From Chloroflexia bacterium SDU3-3 (GTDB taxonomy: Bacteria > Chloroflexota > Chloroflexia > Chloroflexales > Roseiflexaceae): a stretch of DNA of 45,491 bases. Of this stretch, positions 8,622 to 17,509 are shown one piece after another (position 1 is the first letter of the stretch; every line of letters begins with the position of its first letter). A program made the position numbers and the translations under genes. The DNA lies in assembly GCA_009268125.1 (NCBI GenBank), contig WBOU01000026.1, positions 1 through 45,491 of the forward strand, written 5' to 3'. The notes beneath the pieces are model-generated. The model did no database searches and had not been told where the DNA came from. It saw only the letters and a list, made by a program, of their open reading frames with translations.

Positions 8622-9443
8622 CTACAGGTCGCGAAGATCGAACACCGGGCCATCCGAGCAGCGCATGCGCGTACCCACCCGCAGCTCGGCTGCGCACACG
8701 CCGCACGCGCCCGTGCCGCAGACAAACGGGCCATCCAGCAGGGCGCTGGCGAACCCACGCTCCCAGCGCAGCTTGGCCAGGCGCACCTGATCGCACAGCG
8801 TCGCCGCATCCTCGATAGGGAGGGCGGCGCACACTTGGTCGGCCCAAGCAATCAGCTCGGGGCGGGCGGCGGGGCGCGGCGGCTCGGGGCGGCGCTTGCC
8901 CTTGGCGGGCGCAGGCGCGGCGGGCGGCAGCAGCAGGCCCAGGGGCGAGCCAACGGTGCTCTGGTACTCGACCTCGTCGGGCAGCAGGAAGGCGGGCGGC
9001 AGCAGCGCCGGGTCGGCAGCACCGGCCAGCAGGGCGACGGCGCAGCCCCGCCGCACGCTCTGCGCGGCCAGCAGCAGCAGCGCACCCAGGGCATCGCCCT
9101 GGCCCACCAGCAGCAGCGTGCACGTGCGACGGTCGACCTCGAATCCGTGGCCAAATGGCCCCAGCACATCGATCGGCTCGCCGGGGCGGGCGCGGGAGAG
9201 CCAGCGCAGGCCGCGCTCGCTGGGCGCGTAGAGCAGGCCGATCTGGCCCAGCGACTCCTCGGCGGCGGCCACAAACAGCGGGCGGCGCAGCAGCGGGTCA
9301 GCGCTGTCGGCATCGGCGCAGCGCACCAGCAGGTACTGGCCGGGCCGGATGCTGCGGGCGATGGCCGGGGCGTGGAGCGTGAGCCACATCAGACCGCCAG
9401 CTGCGCGCTGCTCGGCCACAGGGAACATATGTTGCGTGATCAT
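8622..9443 (-). CDS. pyrK: PyrK-like iron-sulfur flavoprotein
   Basis: PyrK is the FAD/[2Fe-2S] subunit that couples class 1B dihydroorotate dehydrogenase to NAD. The 273-residue product has the ferredoxin-reductase layout, with RPGQYLLVR near residue 34 and, at the C-terminus, the PyrK cluster motif C-x4-C-x2-C-x11-C (CGTGACGVC followed by a late Cys). The FAD segment usually read as RRPxSI is here RRPLFV, and the usual glycine-rich NAD loop is replaced by LLLVGQGDALGAL. About 35 Pro/Ala/Lys-rich residues interrupt the middle. It lies between the dihydroorotase homologue and a class 2 pyrD. It may serve another electron-transfer reaction, or PyrD here may have an unusual partner. No strong ribosome site precedes the start at 9443, and ATG at 9428 is an alternative. 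Confidence 0.8.
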   Translation of the reverse strand: MITQHMFPVAEQRAAGGLMWLTLHAPAIARSIRPGQYLLVRCADADSADPLLRRPLFVAAAEESLGQIGLLYAPSERGLRWLSRARPGEPIDVLGPFGHGFEVDRRTCTLLLVGQGDALGALLLLAAQSVRRGCAVALLAGAADPALLPPAFLLPDEVEYQSTVGSPLGLLLPPAAPAPAKGKRRPEPPRPAARPELIAWADQVCAALPIEDAATLCDQVRLAKLRWERGFASALLDGPFVCGTGACGVCAAELRVGTRMRCSDGPVFDLRDL

Positions 9444-9490
9444 GAGCGTGCTGGGGCTGCCGCTACGCGCGCCAGCCCCACCTGTAGCGC

Positions 9491-10990
9491 CTAGTCTTTA
9501 TCGGCGTCGTCGAGAATACCCTCCAGCTTGCTGGCCTGGCGCAGCATGCCGGTACCGACCCCAAAGTTGCCGCGTCGGAACGCGATCTCGCCGCCCACCA
9601 TGGTCATCATCACCTGGCCCTTGAGCTGCTGGCCAGCCAGCGGCGTGTTGCGGCCCTTGGATGCGAAGTCCTTGGGGTCGACCATCCAGGTCTGGTCGGT
9701 ATCGAAAATCACGATATCGGCCACCGCCCCTGGGCGCAGCGTGGCCGGGGTGCGGTCGAGCACGCTGGCGGGGCCTTCGGTGAGCTTGGCCACCATGTCC
9801 ACCAGATCGATCTCGGCGCGGTGCACCAGCGACAGCATCAGGCCCAGCGCCGTCTCTAGGCTAGAGATGCCAGGCGCCGCCAGGCGGTACTCAACATCTT
9901 TTTCCACCATGCTCTGCGGCATATGGTTGGTGGCGATCGCGTCGATCGTGCCATCGCGCAGGCCCTCCAGCAGGGCCTCGACATCCTCCTCGCTGCGCAG
10001 CGGGGGGTTGACGCGCGTGCTGCTGTCGTAGGGCGGCAGCAGCGTGGGGTCGAACCAGCTGGGCAGGCCTAGGCCTGGCTCGCTCTTCTTGGCCCGCTTG
10101 CGCTTCTTGCCCTCGGGGGCAGGCGCGGGGCCGGTGGGCGGCGTGCTCTGCGCCAGCGAGCCGAGCACCCAGCGGTCGCTCAAGGTCAGGTGGTAGGGCG
10201 TCACCTCGGCGGTCACGCGGATGCCGCGCTCCTTGGCGTTGCGGATGAGCGCCACGCCGCCCGCCGTGCTCACGTGGCAGATGTGGATGTGCGCGCCGGT
10301 GAGCTCGGCCAGGGCGATGTCGCGGGCGATCATCACCTCCTCGGCGGAGGAAGGGTAGCCCTGCAGGCCCAGCCGCGTGCTGATCGTGCCCTCGTGCATG
10401 GCCCAGCCTTTGGTGAGGCGGGTGTCCTCGCAGTGGGCCATCACCGGCAGATTGAGCATGGCGGCGTAGGAGAGGGCGTTGCGCATCACCGCCGGGTCGG
10501 ACACGGTGTGGCCAGCGTCGGAGAAGGCCACGCAGCCAGCCTCGGCAAGCTCGGCCATCTCGGTCAGGCGCTCGCCGCTGCGGCCCTGGGTGATCGCGCC
10601 GATCAGGTCGACCCGCACCGCGCCGCGCTGTCGCGCGATCTCGCGCACGTAGCGGGCCGTGCCAGCCGAGTCGATGGCGGGCTGGGTGGCGGGCATGGCG
10701 CACAGCGTAGTGAAGCCACCGCGCGCCGCCGCCTGGGTGGCGCTCTCGATCGTCTCGCGGTGCTCCTCGCCCGGCTCGCCCAGGTAGGTGTGCAGATCGA
10801 TAAAGCCAGGGGCCACGATCGAGCCGCGCGCGTTGATCACCTCCACCTCGCCGGTTGGCTCGGCGGTCATGTTCAGGTCGGCCAGGTCGAACAGCTGCGA
10901 GACCTTGCCATCCTCGATCAAAATATTGCCAACCGTCGCAATGCGGCGGGCCGGATCGATAATATTGCCGTTTTTAATCAGATAGCGCAT
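9491..10990 (-). CDS. pyrC: Dihydroorotase homologue, probably catalytically inactive
   Basis: Clearly a type I dihydroorotase by fold and full length (499 residues, ordinary blocks MAHCED, ICHVST, VNPPLRSEED, GAVADIVIF). However, active-site residues are changed: the metal motif HxH plus substrate Arg (HVHxREPG in active enzymes) reads HTYLGEPG (67-74); MPNT reads MPAT with Ala101; the DDG block reads DAG (158-160); PHH reads PYH (265-267); and the catalytic Asp of IATDHAPH is Asn355 in IATNHMPQ. Lysine-rich residues 293-303 lie in an insertion. Its place directly after pyrB recalls the inactive PyrC' subunits that hold aspartate carbamoyltransferase together in Pseudomonas. Start at 10990 with AGGAG upstream. 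A catalytic PyrC should be encoded elsewhere. Confidence 0.9.
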   Translation of the reverse strand: MRYLIKNGNIIDPARRIATVGNILIEDGKVSQLFDLADLNMTAEPTGEVEVINARGSIVAPGFIDLHTYLGEPGEEHRETIESATQAAARGGFTTLCAMPATQPAIDSAGTARYVREIARQRGAVRVDLIGAITQGRSGERLTEMAELAEAGCVAFSDAGHTVSDPAVMRNALSYAAMLNLPVMAHCEDTRLTKGWAMHEGTISTRLGLQGYPSSAEEVMIARDIALAELTGAHIHICHVSTAGGVALIRNAKERGIRVTAEVTPYHLTLSDRWVLGSLAQSTPPTGPAPAPEGKKRKRAKKSEPGLGLPSWFDPTLLPPYDSSTRVNPPLRSEEDVEALLEGLRDGTIDAIATNHMPQSMVEKDVEYRLAAPGISSLETALGLMLSLVHRAEIDLVDMVAKLTEGPASVLDRTPATLRPGAVADIVIFDTDQTWMVDPKDFASKGRNTPLAGQQLKGQVMMTMVGGEIAFRRGNFGVGTGMLRQASKLEGILDDADKD

Positions 10991-11038
10991 AACTCACTCC
11001 TCTTGTGTCGCATCATCGGCGCTGCGAAACCGCCCAAG

Positions 11039-12007
11039 CTACTCGCCCGCCAAACGGTAGAGCAGCGCCATACGCACCGCCACGCCATTTGTCACCTGAG
11101 TCTCGATCACCGACTGCGACGAGACCGCGACCTCGGGCATGATCTCCACACCCTCGTTCATCGGGCCGGGGTGCATCACAATCGCCTCGGGCGCGGCCTT
11201 GGCCATGCGCTCGGGCGTGATGGCGAAAAGGCGGTTGTACTCGCGGAGCGAGGGCAGCAGCCCGGCCTGCTGGCGCTCTTTCTGCAGGCGCAGGGTCATC
11301 ACCACATCGGCCCCGGCAATCGCCTCATCCAGGTTGGATGTGATCGTCACATCGGGCCAAGTGGCCAGCCAGAACGCGGTGGGGCCAAGCAGCGTGGGCG
11401 GCGCGCAGAGCGTGACCTGCGCGCCCATCTTGGTGAGGCCCCACAGGTCGGATCGCGCCACGCGGCTGTGCAGGATGTCGCCCACGATCACCACCTTCAG
11501 GCCCTCGATCCGGCCAAAGCGCTCCTGGATGGTGAACAGGTCGAGCAGGCCCTGGGTGGGGTGGGCGTGGCGACCATCGCCCGCGTTGAGGATGGAGCCG
11601 TGGAAGTGCTGGGCCAGAAAGTAGGGCGCGCCCGCCTCGCTGTGGCGCATCACGATCACATCCGCGCCCAGCGCCTGCAGCGTGCGCATCGTATCCATCA
11701 GCGACTCGCCCTTCTCGACGCTGCTGCCCTTGGCGCTCATCGACACTACGTTGGCCGAGAGCGAGCGGGCCGCAAGCTCGAACGAGATGCGGGTGCGCGT
11801 GCTATCTTCAAAGAACATATTGACCACGTTCTTGCCGCGCAGCGCCGGAACCTGCTTAATCGAGCGCCCCAGCACCTCTTTCATGCTGGCGGTCGTCTCA
11901 AGCACCTCGGCGATCTCGGCGGCGCTGAAGTCATCCAGGTCGAGCACGTGGCGGCGGCGCGGCGCAGCCTCGGGCGCTGGTACGGTGGTCGTATTCTTGG
12001 CTGGCAT
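11039..12007 (-). CDS. pyrB: Aspartate carbamoyltransferase catalytic chain
   Basis: Condenses carbamoyl phosphate with aspartate, the committed step of pyrimidine synthesis. Motifs visible: FFEDSTRTRISFE (carbamoyl-phosphate site), HPTQGLLDL and HPGPMNEGVE. The start at 12007 (MPAKNTTTV) gives 322 residues and has AAAGGAA upstream; the longer in-frame start at 12067 would overlap pyrR by 23 nt and add low-complexity residues. No pyrI regulatory chain gene is present. It lies directly upstream of an inactive-looking dihydroorotase, which suggests a mixed PyrB/PyrC-like complex. Confidence 0.95.
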   Translation of the reverse strand: MPAKNTTTVPAPEAAPRRRHVLDLDDFSAAEIAEVLETTASMKEVLGRSIKQVPALRGKNVVNMFFEDSTRTRISFELAARSLSANVVSMSAKGSSVEKGESLMDTMRTLQALGADVIVMRHSEAGAPYFLAQHFHGSILNAGDGRHAHPTQGLLDLFTIQERFGRIEGLKVVIVGDILHSRVARSDLWGLTKMGAQVTLCAPPTLLGPTAFWLATWPDVTITSNLDEAIAGADVVMTLRLQKERQQAGLLPSLREYNRLFAITPERMAKAAPEAIVMHPGPMNEGVEIMPEVAVSSQSVIETQVTNGVAVRMALLYRLAGE

Positions 12008-12044
12008 CGGGGTTCCTTTCCCGGCTGGCTCGGCAGGGCCGCGC

Positions 12045-12790
<746 letters not shown>

Positions 12791-12791
<1 letters not shown>

Positions 12792-12819
12792 TCTTAGCAC
12801 GCTCTCATGCGGGCGTCAA
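12791..12819 (-). promoter_or_regulatory. Promoter of the pyr operon
   Basis: Minus strand: TTGACG (12814-12819), 17-bp spacer, TAAGAT (12791-12796). The predicted start near 12784 places the PyrR hairpin at the 5' end of the mRNA. The -35 box is 11 bp from dispersed repeat locus A. Confidence 0.8.
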
Positions 12820-12830
12820 CCGCACGCTAC

Positions 12831-12964
12831 GCAGGGCCTCTGCGTTCTCGTTACCAAAACTCCAAGGCACCAAGGAAAACGGGAACAAAGGGAACAAATA
12901 CCCACGAAGGCATGCACATTCAAAAAGGGATAGAGATCCTCGAATCTGCGCGTCTTCGTGGTAA
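12831..12964. repeat. Dispersed repeat locus A (pyrR-rpsU gap)
   Basis: Contains GCAGGGCC and TGCGTTC, then the module ACCAAAACTCCAAGGCACCA at 12853, a CCCACGAAGGC word at 12901, and the oppositely oriented CGTCTTCGTGGTA near 12950. The same modules recur at 19311, 19695, 28161 and 40643. No gene is encoded here. Confidence 0.8.
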
Positions 12965-13045
12965 AGAAGCTCCGATACATGCGGGCAGTTTGGCTCGCAC
13001 ATCATCCCGATGCCTACAGCAGAAAACGAGCCCAGCTGCGGCAAT

Positions 13046-13074
13046 TTGCACAAAGCCCTGAAAGCCTGTATACT
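13046..13074 (+). promoter_or_regulatory. Promoter of rpsU
   Basis: TTGCAC (13046-13051), 17-bp spacer, TATACT (13069-13074). The leader to the rpsU ATG would be about 90 nt. Confidence 0.8.
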
Positions 13075-13172
13075 AGCGAAGGCAATTTTTTGCACTATTC
13101 CACGCGGAGGGGGGGTGAACATTACGCTTCCACCGGCCCACAGCCCTGTGAGCCGTGCTGGACGTAGAGCTT

Positions 13173-13364
13173 ATGCGAATCGAGCGACGAGACGGCGAGA
13201 CCGTCGACCAGCTGCTGCGGCGCTTCAACAAGATTGTTGTGGCGGAGCGCATCACCAAGACCTACCGCGAGAAGATGCACTTCATCTCGAAAAGCGAGCA
13301 GCGCAAAGAGAAGGCGCGCCGTGCAGAGCGCAACCGCCGCAAGCGGATGGCCCCCGCGCGTTAG
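13173..13364 (+). CDS. rpsU: 30S ribosomal protein bS21
   Basis: bS21 is a small basic protein near the anti-Shine-Dalgarno end of 16S rRNA that aids translation initiation. The 63-residue product has the family pattern ETVDQLLRRFNKIV followed by a very basic tail (RRAERNRRKRMAPAR). The ATG at 13173 puts the conserved Glu-Asp segment at the usual distance from the start; a GTG at 13155 in frame would add six residues and cannot be excluded. It has its own promoter and a clear terminator, so it is monocistronic. Confidence 0.93.
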   Translation: MRIERRDGETVDQLLRRFNKIVVAERITKTYREKMHFISKSEQRKEKARRAERNRRKRMAPAR

Positions 13365-13384
13365 CTTTTGAACCTTTTGCAAAG

Positions 13385-13427
13385 CGCTCAGGATTCCGCG
13401 TAAGCGTGCAGTCCTGGGCGTTTTGTT
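13385..13427 (+). terminator. rpsU terminator
   Basis: Nine-bp stem (13385-13393 with 13412-13420, one G-T pair) followed by TTTTGTT, 20 nt after the rpsU stop. Confidence 0.85.
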
Positions 13428-13541
13428 ATCCACCTAGCTACCACTTGAGACCCCAGCAGAGCCGAGCGCGGCTCTTCCCGACCCAATAGAATCTGGCGCC
13501 AAACGACAGACTACGAAAAAAAACATCAAGGCTGCGTTCAT

Positions 13542-14624
<1,083 letters not shown>

Positions 14625-14722
14625 CACAACGGCAGGCGGACGTTCAGCGGCAGGGGGTCACGACATATGGCGCGGCCTCCTTTTTTGACCCTTGAACGAC
14701 CCCGCATCGGAGGCGAGAACTC

Positions 14723-15778
14723 GTGAATAGGAAGGCTCTGCCAGAGGCGCTCGACACATTCATCACCCGCATGCCGAAGGTGGAGACCCATCTGCACCTC
14801 GAAGGCTCCATCCAGCCTGCGACGCTGCTGCGGATCGCGCGGCGCAACGGCGTGCACATCCCCGCGCACGACGAGGCGGGCGTCGCGCAGCTGTTCCGCT
14901 ACCAGCACTTCCACGATTTCCTGGGCGTGTTTATGGTGCTGGCCAAGGTGCTGGTGCGCGGCGAGGACTTCGAGCTGATCGCCTATGAGCTGGGGCACCA
15001 CCTGGCCGACCAGCAGGTGCGCTACGCCGAGGTGATGATCTCGCCCAGCCAGTACTACAACCGCGGCATGGATCTGGATGAGGTGGTGCAGGGCGCGGCG
15101 GCGGGCTTCGCGCGGGCGCAGGCCGAGCGCGGCACGCAGGTGTGCCTGGCCTTCGACTACGGCCGGCAGTTTGGCACCGCCCACGCCTGGCCGCTGGTCG
15201 AGGTGGCCATCCGCAACCGCAAGCACTCGCTCGTGGCCTGGTCGATCGGCGGCGACGAGCTGCACTACCCACCCGAACCATTCGCCGAGGTGTTCGCGGC
15301 GGCGCGGCGCGGCGGCCTGCACCTGATGGCCCACGCGGGCGAGGTGGTGGGGCCTGCCAGCGTGTGGGGGGCCGCGCGCACACTGGGGGCCGAGCGACTG
15401 GGCCACGGCATCCGCAGCGTGGGCGACCCAGCGCTGCTGGAGTACCTGCGCGCCCAGCACGTGGTGCTGGATGTCTGCCCGTCGAGCAACCTGCTGACCG
15501 GCGCGGTGGCCCGGATCGAGGATCACCCGCTGCGCATGCTGTTCGACGCCGGCGTGCCGGTGACGATCAACACCGACGACCCAACCTTCTTCGCCACCAC
15601 GCTCTGCGACGAGTACCGGCTAGCTGCCAGCGCCTTTGGGTTCAGCGCGGGCGAGCTGGCGACGACTGTGCGCACCGCAGCAGGCGCGACCTTCCTACCC
15701 GCCGAGGAGCGGCGGCAGCTGGTCGAGCGCGTCTCGCGCGAGCTGGATGCGCTGCAGCACGAGCTAGGGCTGCCCTAG
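14723..15778 (+). CDS. add: Adenosine deaminase family protein
   Basis: Zinc hydrolase that deaminates adenosine or a related aminopurine nucleoside. The 351-residue product has all family residues: His23 and His25 (ETHLHLEGS), His204 and Glu207 (MAHAGE), His228 (RLGHGIR), CPSSN (252-256) and Asp285/Asp286 (NTDDP). The GTG start at 14723 has GGAGG nine nt upstream. Substrate could be adenosine, or 6-amino-6-deoxyfutalosine of the menaquinone pathway; the sequence alone does not decide. Its stop overlaps the convergent histidine-kinase gene by 4 nt, so no terminator separates them. Confidence 0.88.
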   Translation: MNRKALPEALDTFITRMPKVETHLHLEGSIQPATLLRIARRNGVHIPAHDEAGVAQLFRYQHFHDFLGVFMVLAKVLVRGEDFELIAYELGHHLADQQVRYAEVMISPSQYYNRGMDLDEVVQGAAAGFARAQAERGTQVCLAFDYGRQFGTAHAWPLVEVAIRNRKHSLVAWSIGGDELHYPPEPFAEVFAAARRGGLHLMAHAGEVVGPASVWGAARTLGAERLGHGIRSVGDPALLEYLRAQHVVLDVCPSSNLLTGAVARIEDHPLRMLFDAGVPVTINTDDPTFFATTLCDEYRLAASAFGFSAGELATTVRTAAGATFLPAEERRQLVERVSRELDALQHELGLP

Positions 15779-16833
15779 CTCGCCACATCGCCCTCGGGCG
15801 CCAGCGGCAGGCACACGGTGAATGTGCTGCCCTCGCCCACCACGCTCTCCACCATGATCTGGCCCTGGTGGCGCTGCGCCACGTGCTGCGCCACAAACAG
15901 CCCAACACCCGCGCCCGGGCGGCTCTCTTCGACATTGCTGGCGCGGTAGAACGGCTCGAAGATATGCGGCAGATCCGCCGGGGGGATGCCGATGCCCCGG
16001 TCTACCACACGCACCACCGCTGCCCCTCCATCGCTCGCCACCGAGATCACTATCGTGCCCTGCTGCGGGCTAAACTGCATGGCGTTCTGCAGCAGCGCAT
16101 CGAGCAGATGCCGGATGCGCGTCTCGTCGGCCAGCACCACCACCGGGTGGGGCGGGGCCACCAGCTGCAGCGTGTGGCGCTTGGATGTGGCTTGCAGATC
16201 CTCAACGAGGCGCTGGGCCAGCGCGACGAGATCGATCGGGCGGCTGTCGAGGATCATGCGGTCCAGGCTGATCCGCGAGAAGTCCAGCAGCTGATCGAGC
16301 AGCATGGTCATACGCGACACCTGGGTGGAGATGATCTCAAGGCCTTTGCGGTTCGGGTCTTCTTCGAGCTTGGCGCTGCGCCGCCGCATCAGGTCGGCGT
16401 AGCCCTTGATCGAGGCCATGGGGTTCTTCAGATCGTGGGCGATGTGCGAGATAAACTCGTCCTTCTTCTGGGCGACGCTGGCGGCCTGCTGGAGCAGCAG
16501 GGCTGGGTCGTCGTCGCCGCGCGCGGCGCAGGCCCCCACGGCGGCGCGCACTGCGCCGCATAGCTCGGCGGGCGCGGCATCGGCGGGCAGCCAGCCCACC
16601 ACCCAGCAGCCGTGGGCGGGCGCAGGCGGCGCGCTGGAGACCACCAGCACCGGAAGGCCCTGGGGCGCACCCAGCGTGCCCAGCGCGGCAGCAGGCTGGC
16701 CTGCGAGGTCGGCGAGCACCAGCTGGCAGGTTCCCGGCTCAGCGGCAGCCGCAAGCTCGATGTCGTGCTGGGCCAGCGGCGCAAGCGCGGCACGCAGGCT
16801 GCTAGCGGGCGGAAGAAGAAGCACACGCGGCAT
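15775..16833 (-). CDS. Soluble sensor histidine kinase with receiver-like N-terminus
   Basis: 352 residues without membrane segments. Residues 1-105 resemble a worn receiver domain: LVLADLAG places Asp42 where the phosphoacceptor would be, but the acidic pair of the first strand is missing. A HisKA dimerisation helix follows, with the phosphoacceptor His133 in SHIAHDLKNP, then an ATPase domain with an N box (LLDALLQNAMQFSP), DRGIGIP and GAGVGLFVA. It most resembles intracellular PAS-less kinases that receive signals from other proteins. No response-regulator gene adjoins it, so it is an orphan. Start at 16833 with GAGG upstream. Confidence 0.88.
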   Translation of the reverse strand: MPRVLLLPPASSLRAALAPLAQHDIELAAAAEPGTCQLVLADLAGQPAAALGTLGAPQGLPVLVVSSAPPAPAHGCWVVGWLPADAAPAELCGAVRAAVGACAARGDDDPALLLQQAASVAQKKDEFISHIAHDLKNPMASIKGYADLMRRRSAKLEEDPNRKGLEIISTQVSRMTMLLDQLLDFSRISLDRMILDSRPIDLVALAQRLVEDLQATSKRHTLQLVAPPHPVVVLADETRIRHLLDALLQNAMQFSPQQGTIVISVASDGGAAVVRVVDRGIGIPPADLPHIFEPFYRASNVEESRPGAGVGLFVAQHVAQRHQGQIMVESVVGEGSTFTVCLPLAPEGDVAS

Positions 16834-16906
16834 GATGATTATCCTCGATAGCTGTTGGATTCGGCACAGGCGGCCTCGTGCTGGCAGCGGCTAACACCTT
16901 GTTTGT

Positions 16907-16915
16907 ATCATAGCA
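16907..16915 (-). promoter_or_regulatory. Extended -10 promoter of the histidine kinase gene
   Basis: Minus strand TGCTATGAT; no good -35 at the usual distance. It faces away from the extended -10 of the RusA gene 55 bp away, so the two genes share a divergent promoter region. Confidence 0.45.
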
Positions 16916-16960
16916 GCGGTAGCAAATAGCGTTCCAACGCCAAACAATCCCGACCACATG

Positions 16961-16969
16961 TGCTATAAT
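16961..16969 (+). promoter_or_regulatory. Extended -10 promoter of the RusA-like gene
   Basis: TGCTATAAT (perfect -10 with TGn extension), about 38 nt before the ATG. No clear -35 hexamer. Confidence 0.6.
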
Positions 16970-17007
16970 ACCTCGCACACGCACGAATGTGCTAGGAGCA
17001 AGGTGCC

Positions 17008-17433
17008 ATGATCCATCGGCTTCACGTGACGCTGCCGCTGCCGCCGAGCGTCAACAACCAGTATGCCACCGTCGAGGGGCGGCGGGTGCTGAGCAAAGAG
17101 GCCCGGCGCTACAAGACCAACGTGATCCGCAACCTTGAGCGGGCGCGCGGTCAGGGGCAGATCAGCGACGCGCTCTGCGAGGCGGCGCAGCGCGGCTACC
17201 TTGCGCTGTTTATCGACTTCTACTTTGAGACGCCTATGCGCCGTGACCTAGATGGTGGGCTGAAGATCGCCCAAGATGCTATCTGCACCGCGCTAGAGGT
17301 AAACGATAACCGCGTGGTGGACATTCATCTGGTGAAGCGGATCGACCCGGCGAACCCGCGGATCGAGGTGGAGGTAGAGGTGCTGGATGACTGGCAGTTC
17401 GAGCACGAGCGCGAGGTCTACATCCGCGAGTAG
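17008..17433 (+). CDS. RusA-like Holliday-junction resolvase family protein
   Basis: RusA proteins are small dimeric, metal-dependent nucleases that cut four-way DNA junctions and are common in prophages. The 141-residue product shows the family pattern: LPLPPSVNNQY at the N-terminus and the acidic block RDLDGGLKIAQDAICTAL followed by NDNRVVDIHLVK, with Asp residues for metal binding. AGGAG precedes the ATG at 17008. No other phage gene is nearby, so it is either a domesticated copy or a core repair nuclease of this lineage. An inverted repeat (GCGGGC/GCCCGC) follows at the stop codon. Confidence 0.85.
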   Translation: MIHRLHVTLPLPPSVNNQYATVEGRRVLSKEARRYKTNVIRNLERARGQGQISDALCEAAQRGYLALFIDFYFETPMRRDLDGGLKIAQDAICTALEVNDNRVVDIHLVKRIDPANPRIEVEVEVLDDWQFEHEREVYIRE

Positions 17434-17447
17434 CGGGCGCTAGCCCG
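17432..17447 (+). other. Hairpin at the RusA-like stop codon
   Basis: GCGGGC and GCCCGC around a 4-nt loop, immediately after the stop; no T-run. Confidence 0.4.
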
Positions 17448-17466
17448 CGCGGGGTGGCAAGGGGGA

Positions 17467-17496
17467 GCGAAGGGGTGGCCAAGGCCGCCCCTTCGC
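17467..17496. terminator. Probable bidirectional terminator between RusA-like gene and gpmI
   Basis: Strong hairpin: GCGAAGGGG, one mismatch, GGCC, a 2-nt loop, and the complement. It lies between two convergent genes. No good T-run on either strand, so the role is inferred from position and stem strength. Confidence 0.55.
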
Positions 17497-17509
17497 CGTT
17501 TCGAACATC

